Origin: Apium graveolens
Lineage: Eukaryota; Streptophyta; Magnoliopsida; Apiales; Apiaceae
Reading direction: 5' to 3'
Assembly: GCF_009905375.1 (NCBI RefSeq)
Contig: NC_133650.1
Location: 300,575,957 to 300,639,956, forward strand
Length of the DNA: 64,000 bases
The notes under the pieces were generated by a model, which ran no database searches, was not told where the DNA came from, and was given only the letters and a program-made list of their open reading frames with translations. How positions within the stretch are numbered: the first letter of the stretch is position 1; every line of letters starts with the position of its first letter. Below, piece after piece: positions 37,101 to 48,159 of this stretch. A program made the translations under genes and the position numbers.

Positions 37101-40100
37101 TCCCAGCAAAACAAAATCAATAAATTGCTTTGACCGTGTAACACCGCTCAAGTGTCTAACCTTTGCATACCATGAGAGATGATTTAAGATTATTTTTAAT
37201 GTATGGCCTACAAATTTGAAAGTAAATGACTAGTCAAATGAATCTTTTTGTTATAAGTACATGTAGAGCTTTACACATGCATCTATATCATGCAACTCAT
37301 TTGTGCTCCTAAATCCTAATAATATGATTTTTTTCTATGCTTGTTAGAACATTTTCTTAATTAAGAAGATCGAAGAAAAAGTAACGACCCAACAACATTT
37401 CTTACTAATAAAAAACTTGAACGATTTATGGTAGTAAATAGAAAAAATGCTAGTACAATTCACAAAACCATAAGGGATTAGGGACCTCAAGGTTTGAACT
37501 CTTACAGGAATCTTAGCTTCGTCAATTTTCCTAATGTATCCGGTATGGGACCAGAAAAGCTGTTCATGTACAGATCCAAGCTCACCAAATTTGTTAGATT
37601 TCCAAGATCACCAGGGATTGGTCCACTTATATTGTTACTATAAAGCTCCCTGTCATGAATAAAATGGCATCACTAGTGATTCCCTAAACATATATGCAAA
37701 AAACCTATAAACTGAATATATGACTAATAAAAGGAGAAGAGGCAGCGTGCTTATATACATTGATCTAAAGAAAGAGCATGAAGTGTTAATCTTAAACTGA
37801 TACAAAATGTTACAGCCTTACAGGCACACTGGATCTTTATTATTTTTATTTGTTATTATTTAACTCATCACAAGTTGCTCACGCCCAATTTTGGTGAAGA
37901 CTAATCTATGCCACAGCTTGATGCACTTCCTCTTTTAGGTTGCTTGCCTTCGTCTTTTTGTCAGTAAACTTCTACCAACAAATGCCTCTCCCAAGAATCG
38001 ACACCTTGGGGATCCAACATGCAACCATCAGCTGGACTAGAACTTGTAGGTATTATGCTTGTTATGGCGTCTCGTGGCGCTGGAGGATAATGCACACCAA
38101 TACCCATCATGTTGTCGGTGTGTGGGGGGGGGGGTATTTTTATATATAAATTGTCAATATAAAAAAAATTATACATGTATTATGTATTCATATCTACTAT
38201 ACATTGTTTTAACTACTACTTAGTAATAGTATATTTAGTATAGAAATAAAAGTATCAGTAGTCAAGAAGTCATTAAATATCAATGAAATGGTCAATCGCA
38301 ATGTACAAGCTAATAGTTAAGTTCATTGACTAATAATCATTTAATAGAATAGACATCACAAGCAACTGGCATATAATATGACCATGTTCATGATTTCTGA
38401 ATAATGGGATTAACAAAACTAACAAGAATCACATGTATATCCTATATAATAAGGTGACGTGCCAATTTTCTTCCTGGCCCAAAATAAAGGTAAACATGCT
38501 ATGATTCTTTGTGTTTTAAAACCTTAGATGCTACCGACACGACCCACGGCGTCTGATCTTTGCGGCATTGGTTAGGCGTCCAAGGCAGGCGTCTTACCAA
38601 CATGCTCTAAGGTGACCTTGACACCGCCATATGGACGCTGAAACATGCTTGGTAGGTATGGACACACCATTCGATGATAATCAATTGCTCAAGTGCACCA
38701 TGTTAAAAGATTGTAGTTCAATAAAAAAAGTTACATTGCCAAAATGAAGGGAGGATGTTAAAGGCGTAAGAGGTCTTTGCTATTTAAGAATTATTTTAAG
38801 GCTCATGTGAGCGTCTAAGACTCTAAACATTGTTTGTCAATTGTCAGGAAATAGCAAGGCATGCCACAAACACAAACATCTTCAAAAGTAACAAAATACG
38901 GGATTTACTTCCAAGTTAAAATCAATATAGCATTTTGTGGGTCTTGACCTAAATACATGACCACTTAAGTGACCAAACGAGACACACTATATTTGAAGAA
39001 GAATAACGAATTACTTTTCATTTTTTTAATCACCTTTCTATTTTTGACTGCCTAAAATATTTGGGTTATGCAATCATCTTCAGCACACAAATGTTACTTC
39101 CGTAATATCTTGATGACGTCAGGAAACAATACTGACTAGGATGTTGACATAAAGCAAAGTAAACATTTATAAAGTCGCAGTTCAAGTCAATTTATTATTT
39201 AATAGTTTTATAAAATTCTATGTTTGATTTAGCAATTCTTCTTCAACCCAATTTCAATTTTATTCAAAAACTGTATTATTATTAACCATAATTTCACTTC
39301 AATATATTGAAAAAATGGTTATTTGTTATAGACCTAGTCTGGCACCCAAATGTTTAACTCAGTTTTTTAACACATATCCGCTCAGTATTTTAACATTATT
39401 ATTAACGTTACAAGCCATGTAGTCACACACACAGACTCATGTATACTATCAAATGTCACCCTTGAGAAGGCTGAAAATACAGAACAAACAACTCCTGCAA
39501 TCATCTATAATATCATAGGAGAACTTTCTTTTCCCAGAACTAGCTAAGAATCTTATTGACTGATAAACAAATGCTTTTACTTCGGGAGAAGATGTGCTTC
39601 TTAGGAAGGGGGTTACAGTCACCAGGCCTGGGCGACTGTTTACCAAAAACACAGGTCTCCGCAAAGTCGTAAGACCATGTATGGGGGTGTCTAATTCGCT
39701 TATTGTAACACTTAGCCAAGTTGTGGCTACGGAAGTTTTAATTACAAGTACTGCCAAGTTTAGCAGAGGTGCTGGAGTGAAGGGGGGAGCAAGTTGTTGG
39801 TGCCAACATTATAATCAAACAAAGTTGTAAGCTTTTTATTAAAGAGTTATTATATATTTTCTAAACAGACTAGGTTAGTAGGTTGTAGGCTGCAGACTAG
39901 GCATTGAGGCCGAACCAAGTGAAATCTTCTTGGTCTATTGCATTCGTATTTTAATAAATGATGCACATCTAATTTACTGTATTAGAAATCATTATACTGC
40001 ATCAGCCTCTTTTCAGTAAACATTGTTTCTTTCGAAAAGGGGTCACTAGTTTAATTGGAATTATGCCTAGACTTTCAAACATGGTGTTGAAGGATATAAC

Positions 40101-41577
40101 ACTGAAGTAAAAGTCATGGCTAATAAACTTTCTAGATTGCTACACGCAACACTTCATTTTTATGATTCTATGGCCAAAAATGGTGATAGCTGCAGGGTTA
40201 TAAGCAGGCAAACTGTTCATTGCATAGTTTAACTAGTCGAAGAGAAAATACTATAATCTTGTGCTATGAGATATTCATACCAGGACACTTCTGAAACTAT
40301 ATTTTACTGTTAATTTCAACATCACAATCAGAAAATACAGGTAGCAGTTAGCAATAGGCGAAACCCGGGGTCCTGTACTTCATTTAATTTCTCGTATTAT
40401 ATGAGAGGGAAATCTATCAACAAACTATATCACATTGCTAAAAAATATTTACTCCGCTATATATCAAGATACATTTTTATTAGATCAAGTATAACACTGC
40501 AGTCGACTTCTTACTATAGCAAACAGAGACACCTTAAGGGGCTACCTTTAATATAAATGACAAAAATAGAAAGACATAAATGAAGATACCAAAGTGACTT
40601 TGTGTTTGACTTACAAATACTGTAAGTTTTTCAGCTGCCCAAGAGGGACAAGTGTACCAGACAGTGCTGCATTTCCAAGATCACTGCATAAAGGCATTAT
40701 GAAAAGTTTATTACTAAGAAATCATAATATTCTTAAATCCTCCATAAAACTTGTGACGTTATGTATAGCATATCATGCCTATTAACAAATCCAGTCCTGA
40801 TAAAAGGTCTGGATATGCTTAGGCACTAGTTAGACATGCAATCTTGCAAGAAATCTCTCATCGATTTTGCTAACAAAGCAGCTGCAATGTTTGAAACATG
40901 TTCCAGTTCATCCTCACAAAAAGAATCTTTTAAGGCTCTCTAAATTAAAAGCTAATTATCCAAAGACAACCATCACTTGTACTCTCTCCAAGTACCAAAA
41001 TTCTTAGCACAGATAGGTAGATACACACAAAATGAGATACTTAACGATAATATACTTGGTGCTAGATAGAAGCTGCCAGTAAGTTGATAGAGGAAGCAGC
41101 TTACACTCTTATAACACTGTTTTCATTGTTACATGTGACATGAAACCATGTACAAGGGTTTACAAGAGTTGAATCCCAACTCTGAAGCACATTGTTAGGA
41201 TCTTGTAAACTGCTCCTTAAGTCGTGTAGTGCATCTCCTGTCAAGGTCAGCGACATCCATTAGTTGATGACAAATGTCTCAAATAGAATAATAACAAGCA
41301 CGCATCCCTTAAAGTAAAATATTTAGTATGGCGGAGAGAAATTAGATATCGCACAAGACGACCAACTTAAAGCGGATCTTAATTCATAACAACACTGTAA
41401 ACAGTTTACCGACTACAACAATCGCTAAAACCGGAAGAATTGTAGACAAATTAAGAGCTAAATTAAAGTATGAATATGTAACTGACCTTCCAAATTGGCA
41501 GATATATTCTCCAAAAGATAAAAGAGAATGATTAATTCTCCGAAAATGTAAACGGTGAACGGCCGCTCCAGTTTCAT
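28109..41577 (-). CDS. SERK: SERK-family LRR receptor kinase, copy B (11 exons, 626 aa)
   Basis: Paralogue of copy A with the same exon plan: 41487-41577, 41105-41237, 40615-40683, 37506-37649, 30598-30669, 30423-30494, 30210-30322, 29862-29996, 29436-29777, 28646-29040, 28109-28423; total 1881 nt in frame. Exon 1 ends SANLEG like copy A, but its signal peptide is more charged. Exon 3 is 69 bp, as in copy A. Exon 8 reads three nucleotides longer and ends SDVPLP before AEEDPEV. Kinase residues are intact: [24 protein letters not shown] and the HVTT activation segment. Differences from copy A include LLRLLGFC for LLRLRGFC and GEMQFQ for GELQFQ. The tail ends [10 protein letters not shown]. Intron 4 (about 6.8 kb) holds a copia element; intron 3 holds a plastid rRNA fragment. 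Likely functional, though expression is unknown. Confidence 0.92.
31052..31150 (+). mobile_element. SINE fragment in SERK-B intron 4
   Basis: AAGGGTAAGGGTAACGTATG followed by CTTACATCTTACCCTCTCAG and GGACCC resembles the conserved 3' half of SINEs widespread in eudicots, with a T/G-rich tail (TTTGGTTTTGTTTGG) after it. The 5' promoter half is not evident. Confidence 0.5.
31232..31654. mobile_element. Stowaway-type MITE in SERK-B intron 4
   Basis: CTCCCACTGTCCCCTTTTAA at the left and the inverse TTATAAGGGGACAAATGGAG at the right, with TA outside both (31230-31231 and 31655-31656). 423 bp, non-coding. Confidence 0.82.
31829..32083 (+). repeat. 5' LTR of copia element
   Basis: 255 bp matching the 3' LTR; contains TATAAATATAGG near 32018, a likely promoter TATA box. 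Lacks the 12-bp insertion of the 3' copy. Confidence 0.93.
32084..32095 (+). promoter_or_regulatory. Copia primer binding site (initiator tRNA-Met type)
   Basis: TGGCATCAGAGC follows the 5' LTR directly; one mismatch (C for T) to the standard TGGTATCAGAGC. Confidence 0.88.
32248..36364 (+). pseudogene. Copia Gag-Pol polyprotein with one stop and one frameshift
   Basis: The first ATG (32248) is followed by an in-frame TGA at 32305-32307 (codon 20) where Trp is expected (NYFL-stop-ASYF). From 32407 the frame runs 1221 codons to 36072. In order: gag with two CCHC knuckles ([28 protein letters not shown]), protease [10 protein letters not shown], integrase HHCC zinc site then DVWGP, DSGGEY and NGVSERKHR supplying the D, D and E, RT with YVDDI, and RNase H with SDASYAGC. 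Near 36060 a deletion of about two bases shifts the frame; the RNase H tail continues in another frame ([12 protein letters not shown] onward) to the stop at 36362-36364. Only two lesions over 4 kb fits youth. Confidence 0.93.
36369..36377 (+). promoter_or_regulatory. Copia polypurine tract
   Basis: GAGGGGGAG lies directly before the 3' LTR, the usual plus-strand primer position. Confidence 0.88.
36378..36644 (+). repeat. 3' LTR of copia element
   Basis: 267 bp matching the 5' LTR, with a 12-bp extra segment (GGGATAGGATAG) near 36476. Confidence 0.93.
36853..36921. repeat. Short tandem duplication in SERK-B intron 4
   Basis: A segment CTCTTTAATTCATTTTAAGG plus GATTCACCTCAAGACA occurs twice in direct succession. 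Confidence 0.8.
38124..38134. repeat. G11 homopolymer in SERK-B intron 3
   Basis: Eleven consecutive G in an AT-rich intron, following TCGGTGTGT. True tract length may be uncertain in an assembly. Confidence 0.9.
39581..39687 (+). pseudogene. Plastid 23S rRNA fragment in the nucleus (NUPT) in SERK-B intron 3
   Basis: TTACCAAAAACACAGGTCTC followed by CGCAAAGTCGTAAGACCATG and TATGGGGG is the plastid 23S rRNA segment before the TGACGCCTGCCC block. Upstream, TCGGGAGAAG...GGGGGTTACAGTCACCAGGCC is the neighbouring plastid sequence with substitutions. Homology stops abruptly at TGTCTAATTCG. About 107 bp; divergence on the left shows an old transfer. Not a functional rRNA. Confidence 0.8.
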
Positions 41578-41641
41578 TCTGTATTTTTCTTCTACGCCTT
41601 TCACCAAACGCCCTAGCTAATAGCTACTTATATACATAATA

Positions 41642-41884
41642 CTCGATCTGTCTCTTTTTAGTTGTCGCATTTCTTTTTTTAGCGGTCAAATTGACCAATT
41701 TTTAACCAAAGATTAAACATTACTCTTATATTATTTAAAAAAACTGAAATCACATATTAAAGTAGATTAAATGTATTTTCCAATGATATATTTTTTATAT
41801 TATTTAATTATATAATATTAATAAACTTTGGTCAATCTGACTGCACAAAAGTCAAGTGTGACAACTAAAAAGGGACGGGGGGAG
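41642..41884. mobile_element. Stowaway-type MITE just upstream of SERK-B
   Basis: CTCGATCTGTCTCTTTTTAG at the left and the inverse CTAAAAAGGGACGGGGGGAG at the right, TA on both sides (41640-41641 and 41885-41886). 243 bp, ending 65 bp before the SERK-B start codon, hence in its promoter or 5' UTR. Confidence 0.85.
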
Positions 41885-42860
41885 TACTAATTAAAGGTCA
41901 GCCATCATTTCACCGATTTTCATTAGAATGAATCTAAACAAAGATCTGAATATGTTAAAAGCTGGAGATAGTTTTATTACTTTCTTTGCTTTGACTTTGT
42001 ATTTATAAACTCTTTCCTCCGCTCACATTTACTCCCACACTATTAGATTTTATTTTGGTTGTGCTCTCTCCATCTATTATAGCTAGTGTATCTTTCTATG
42101 CTACATTCCTACTAATCTAATCATACTGTTGACCTACATTTCCTCACCGTGTGCTAAAAGTCAAATATACGTCTTGCTGCTCAACCACTTTAGTCAAGAA
42201 AAGCGATTTTGTTGGTTGTTGGGTGCGGCATTGTCAACTATACTATCCCGTTAACACCATAATTCCACTTTCATCATCATTCTGTATCATTTTTATAAAC
42301 GGCGTGTATTCCATTCTGATAGCGAGAATCTTAAATTTGACTTCTTATTACTTATCATTAAGTCACAAATTTTGTTGATTTTATAAAATAATTTCTAATT
42401 AAGAAGAGTTGAGAATATAGTATTAGATGATCTCTACATAGTTTTTAGGCTTTATAGAATGAATTTGTGAGTGTGTGTGTGTATTCCAATTCAGATGTAG
42501 AATTGGTCGAACTTGTACGCTAAGTGCATGATCTCGGAATTCAAACCGTAGCAACATTAATAATATATCACAAAAATAATTTCAAGAAATAAAACTATTA
42601 TGCATTAAAATATAGTTGTCTTAAAACAGATTTTTTTTTATTAAAATAGATATCCGCAGTTCCACATTATTTGATTCTTCAATACAAATCCGAAACATAA
42701 TCAAACACCTTTATACAAATGTCAACTAAAACATTTCATGACGAACCATCTAGTACTTACATTTCATTTATACACTTAACATATTATCATTAAATTGACC
42801 TCATTTGATGAAAGAATACTCAACATAAACACCAGAATTTCACTCGGGTCTCAAATCAGG

Positions 42861-44479
42861 TCAATGAACACATTGCCAACTCAACTTGAGAAATGCCAAG
42901 ATTCTGTCTGTCAATCTAGTTGGTTACCCTATAATTTGTCATTTGACCCATATCACTTTTCTTATGTATTGTGAGTGCTAAAAGTCTAATATTCGGAAGC
43001 AAAATTTTGGTTTGACTATTATATATCCAAACATCCAACAACATACTGTCTCCATTCAGTTTTAATAAGAGAACTATCTATTCCATTACGAGGCTTAGAG
43101 GTTTAGGAAACTGTAATGTAATTATAAGAGGGATAAGTCCATGTACTCGTGTAGTAGTGTTAGTTAAGATTTAAGAACAAAACTGAATTTTTCACAAAAA
43201 CAGAATAGTACCTTGGCGTATTAAACAACATAGGGGTAGTTACCAAAAGTGGTGTTTTATTCAAGTGTCTAATATTTGTAGATGAAGTTGTGTATCAATT
43301 GATGAACTTTTATAAGGAATAGTGCTCTCTCGCCATCCCCCTTTCTTTAATGTTTGCTTAATATCAGGTAGATATCTCTAATACATCAAAATCTCTCATG
43401 TAGATGAAAAATTTCTATAATGTCATAATTAGGGAAAATAAGTCTCTACAGTATGTGTTTACTTGAAATACAACTAGTTGTTCGTTCCTCTATAACGTCA
43501 ATGAACACGTTGCCAACTCAACTTGAGAAATACCAACATTCTTGTCGATCTAGTTGGTTACCCTATAATTTGTCATTTGACCCATATCATTTTTCTTATG
43601 TATTGTGAGTGCTAAAAGTCTAATATATAGGTGCAAAATTTTGGTTTGACTATTATATACTCAAACATCCAAACAACATAGTGTCTCCATTCAGTTTTTA
43701 TAAAAGAACTATCTATTTCAATACAAGGTTTAGAGGTTTAGGAAACTGTAATGTAATTACAAGAGGGATAAGTCCATGAAGTAGTGTTACTTCAGAACAA
43801 AACTGGATTTTTAACAAAAACTGATTAACTGAATAGTACATTGGCGTGTGAAACAACAAAGAGTTATTTATCAAAAGGGAGTTTAGGGTGTGTTTGGCAT
43901 TGCTGTTGCAGACATCAATAGCAGAAAAAGAAACTAAAAAACTGTTTAGTAAAAACAAAAAGTAGCTTTTCTGAAAAGTGTTTTTGGCGTAAAATCTGTT
44001 GTTAGAATAAGTAAGCCCCCCATGCTTTTCGAAAAAACTGTTTTTCAGCTTTTGCGGGTGATTATTTCACCATCAAACCTCATTAAAAACATTATTTTTA
44101 TAATTTTTTACATCAAAACATATACATATTAAAAATATTACCAAACAGTCATCCAATTTTTCCAACAACACTTTTTTCACCAGCACTTTTCTAACAGCAT
44201 AACAATTTTTAACAGCAATCTCAAACGGAGCCTAATTAAAGAGTCCAATGTTTGTAGCCGAAGTTGGGTATCAATTGCTTAAAAGTTAGTTTAAATGAAT
44301 AGTGCTCTCTAGCCTCTGCCCCCCTCTTTCTTTAATGTATGCTTAATATCATGTAGATATCTCCAATCCATCGAAATCTCTCGCACAGATGACAAATTCC
44401 TATAATACCATAATTAGGGAAAATAAGCATCTACATCAATGTGTTTTACTTGAAATACAACTAGTTGTTGGTTCCTTCC
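42861..44479. repeat. 637-bp tandem segmental duplication
   Basis: 42861-43497 and 43498-44479 are direct repeats, both beginning TCAATGAACAC, containing GTTGGTTACCCTATAATTTG, and ending ACTTGAAATACAACTAGTTG. The second copy is 982 bp because it contains a 347-bp insertion at 43886-44232; without it the copies are almost equal in length. No gene content. Confidence 0.88.
43886..44232. mobile_element. hAT-like MITE inserted in one repeat copy
   Basis: Left GGGTGTGTTTGGCATTGCTG is inverted at the right (reverse complement GGCTCCGTTTGAGATTGCTG). The sister repeat has an uninterrupted empty site, which fixes the insert limits within a few bases. Target duplication not cleanly readable. Confidence 0.75.
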
Positions 44480-44736
44480 ATCCGACAAAGTACTTAAAAT
44501 AAATTACCCGTAATGATTAACGAAACCAACTACTGCCAATATTGCACATTGTAACTCCCCTTAGTTATTCGATATACAGAGTAATAGAAACGCCATTGTG
44601 TAACTACAGTAACTAGCAACTACACTAGATAAACATAACCAAAGCAACAGAATGAACAAAGTATTTATATAAAGAAAATATAAAATGAACTAATTAAAGT
44701 AATATTAAAAATGATGAAGAGAAAAAAAAGACTGAC

Positions 44737-44800
44737 CTTCTAAATTAGTAGATAATTTGAGTAAAGGGTGAAACAGAATGATTAAGCATAAGAGAAGAGA
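44737..44800 (-). pseudogene. Relic of a SERK first exon with its splice donor
   Basis: On the minus strand the stretch encodes a hydrophobic run then LSTNLEG and a GTCAGT donor, closely matching the end of SERK-B exon 1 (ISANLEG and GTCAGT). DNA similarity extends through ACAGAATGATTAA. There is no in-frame ATG and a stop lies upstream, so it cannot start a receptor. It lies about 3.2 kb upstream of the working exon 1, separated by the tandem duplication. Confidence 0.65.
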
Positions 44801-46489
44801 ATGTTCTAAAACCTTTTATAAACAGAATCATATTTCTGCTTAATTTCTCTCTCCAGGAACGGGAACGGGAACGGGATCATGGGAATAAGTTCAATTTAGG
44901 TCTTAGCTCCCTGGTTTTCGTCTCATTTTTTAAGTAAAGGTTTTGGACTAAAAGTACGAAAAGTATGAAAAATTTGCATTTGTATTCATCTGCTTTTGTC
45001 CCACTTAATTATAACATTGTGCTGAAACTATTTTATTTAATTTTCACTTATTTTTCGTCCGTTTTAAAATTTAGGAGCAAATGAGTTATTATATTTCCAT
45101 TGGGCTCAGATTAAAGTTATTCTTATTTTTTTAAAAAAAATATCAATTTAAATTTCAAAATTTATTTGATATTTAACAATATATGAAATATGTGAAGTGC
45201 TATACAGCTCGTCTCTCTTATCATAATTTAATTCTTGCTCGTTATAAGAAATTTGTTAAAATCTATACTCGTCTACAAGTATTACTCATTATTATAAAAT
45301 GTAGATATCACTATATAGTGAAATGGCCCAAACTATTTCATAGTAACACTTTAAAAATTGCTTTTCTGATAAATGTATCTTACAAACATTTTATAAATGT
45401 GTTTTCAACATTTTTATTAATTTCTTTTTACAGATAAATACATCTCACTGGTATTTTATAAATGTGTTTTCAACATTTTTATTAATTTCTTTTTGCAGAA
45501 ATGCAACTTAGTGATAAAAATGATCATTTTTGTTAGTTGCTTGAAAAAAGGGCATTTTTCAAATTATCATGTATACAAGCATAATTATAAATTGAAAACA
45601 ATTATAATGCCTTTAAATGAAATTAAAATAATTAAATAATAAAAAATCATGTACAAGAGTATGACATGAAAAAAAACTCCAAATATCACTATCTGCGAGA
45701 AAATGATCCCAGATGTCTCTTTGTCAAAATTTGATCCTAAATGTCCTTTCAAAACAGAGTTTCATATTATATTTTTCTTATTCATCAAAAACGTTGTTGC
45801 GTGTCCCGTTTTGATTTTTATGTTTTGGAAAATGGAAAAAGGCAATTTGAGAAGGTGTTAGGAGGGAAACGTAAATTGATGTTTAGTTTTGAAGCAAAAC
45901 GCAAATCGTATTCTACGCTTTGCTTGTTATTTTTGTTTTTTCATTAATTTGTTACATCACTTTAAGTCACGTTAGGGGTCCTAAACAACACTTATTGTTA
46001 CGTTTTTAACAATAAAATATAACTTAAAATATGTTTTCATTCGTTTTTAATTAATACTTTATATTTTCATATCATTTTACGATGTTTTAAATTAATTTTA
46101 TAAAATTCAAGTGTGGGCTCTAATTCAATAATTTTTAATTTTTTTAGGATTCAATAATTCCCATTTGAATTTTAGAAATATAAAAAAACACGTTTAATTT
46201 AACAATTTTTAACATTTTATTGTTCACCAATTTCCTTTAGAATTTTAAAAATATTAAAAAATAAGTTAATTAAAGATACAGTTATTTAGGGTTTAGGACG
46301 TAGGGTTGGGGGCCTTAAGAACCTTAGCAGCCAAACTCTAATTATTGACTATTTTTAATATTTTAGAATTCATCAATTTTCAATTTAAACTTTAAAAATA
46401 TTAAAATATTTATTAACTACGAATAAAATAAAAAAATATATCTTAAATAACGTGTTAAACTTGTAAATATGATATTATCTTGTATTATT
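44801..46489. other. AT-rich intergenic DNA
   Basis: No gene supported. A (GGAACG)n short run lies near 44855. A 63-bp direct duplication around 45391-45499 repeats ATTTTATAAATGTGTTTTCA and a T-rich stretch ending in CAG. Confidence 0.45.
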
Positions 46490-47040
46490 GATAAAAAAAT
46501 AAAAAATTACAAAACGTTAGCACATATTACATTTCCATTCTTTCAAGCATTAGATCACGTTTCGTCATAAAAAACAAAAACGAAACTGGAGGTCATATTT
46601 TATTATTATTTTTTTTAATCATAGGGAACTCACAGCCGATACCCTTCGGGTGTACACTCGATATCTTTCGGGTGTACACCGGTAAACCCACTGACTCACG
46701 CAATAGCATGCAAATCACATGAACCAAGATAAAACACATTTAAACGACAGATTCTGACTCATGAGACATAATCATAAATTCTATTCTGCTTGATTTGAAT
46801 TTGTGACCAGATGATTATGCCTTCTTTAACTAACTGAGACAACCTGGGCATCCCGAGGTCATATTACATTTCTATTCTTTCAAAACCAAATATTAGATCA
46901 CCTTTTGTCATAAAAAAACAAAAAAGAAATTGGAGGTCACGTTTTCAACAATGAAAAAAACTTCACGTTTTGGCATAAAAAAAACAAAAAAGAAATTGGA
47001 GGTCATGTTTTCTACAATGAAAAAAACTTCACAAGTTTCG
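46490..47040. repeat. Short tandem repeat tract interrupted by a SINE
   Basis: Units containing TCGTCATAAAAAACAAAAAC or variants, followed by GGAGGTCA(T/C), occur at about 46560, 46905 and 46970, with neighbouring CATATTACATTTC blocks. Unit lengths vary between about 65 and 110 bp. A SINE splits the first from the others. Confidence 0.7.
46600..46854 (-). mobile_element. tRNA-derived SINE with target duplication
   Basis: On the minus strand it starts GGGATGCCCAGGTTGTCTCA, where TGTCTCAGTTAG resembles a pol III A box, a weak B-box-like AAATTCAAATC follows, and it ends TTAAAAAAAATAATAATAA as the tail. GAGGTCATATT occurs at both borders (46589-46599 and 46855-46865). Length and layout fit plant SINEs. 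Confidence 0.75.
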
Positions 47041-48159
47041 TTTTGCCATTTCCCATAAACCAAAAGAGAGAAAAACATAACACGCACTTACATTTCGGTT
47101 AAATTAGAAAATTGGGATCGAGATTTAGTTTTAAAATGATATTTACGTTGTGTTTTAGAAACTTTTTTTGGAGAGAAAATAAAATAAATGTAAAGAATAT
47201 ATTTCTTCACCTTGTTCCCGAACATTTTTTATGAAAGAAAGGAAACAAAAACAGCAGATTTGGGAAGAAGTTTTTTTTTTTTTTTATCTCCAAAATCTTC
47301 TTCCCACTTTTGAAAAAATTAGTAGAGAAGGGAAAATTGGTTATTTTCTATTATTTTCTTTTCTACCCTAGATTCGGGATCACATTAGGGTAGAGCCGTT
47401 ATTTTCCAAATATTAATATTTGGGGCCAATATCCGATGACCTATAGTAATATGAGATTATAACATTTTCTCATACAAATGTACGAGAATAAATTTGTAAA
47501 TTCAAAATAAAAAATTGGTATTTATAAAAATATCTTTAAAAATATATAGAATAATCTTATAATCTCAAGGAAGTTGTCTGAGAAAATTTGAAATTTTTCA
47601 TGATAATCAAAAAGATAATGCCGGTTCATAAGTTAATCACAAAGATGCTACAAGATTAAGAAAAAACAATTACGATGAGTACCAAGTCAATTTTGAAGAT
47701 AATATTTTTAATTATAATAAATATTTGACATTAATATAATGCTATACATAAATAATATATATTATCACATTACAATACTATAAAATAAAAATAGATTTTT
47801 TTTAAAAAATTCATATTTTTAATTTTTTTACAAATTAATGTTTTTTGAGCTTTTTTATTTACAAAAACAAGATTTTTCGATTTACACTGCAATACAATGC
47901 ATTTACCAACCGTCTTTACAATTTCACCGGCAAGTTTGGATTCTGATTACATTGTCAAATTGAGATGTACACAGAGATGTGCGTGAGCCATATCATTTGT
48001 TACTGTAAATTTACCTTTGTAGTTTGTACTAAGAATTAAAAGAATCTTCTGATTTCTGTAAATTTATGATTTTATGTTAACAGGTGTATATATGTTTTTT
48101 AGAACTGAACCTAGAGACTCATTCCGAAACGAAAATGTACTAGTACAACACAATTTATG
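47041..48159. other. AT-rich intergenic DNA, no gene seen
   Basis: Homopolymer-rich; includes a T15-16 run near 47270. 47890-48100 is a little less AT-rich but shows no frame. Confidence 0.4.

Noticed and set aside
39581..39687. A functional rRNA gene
   Set aside because: Only about 107 bp of 23S sequence, diverged on one side, inside an intron.
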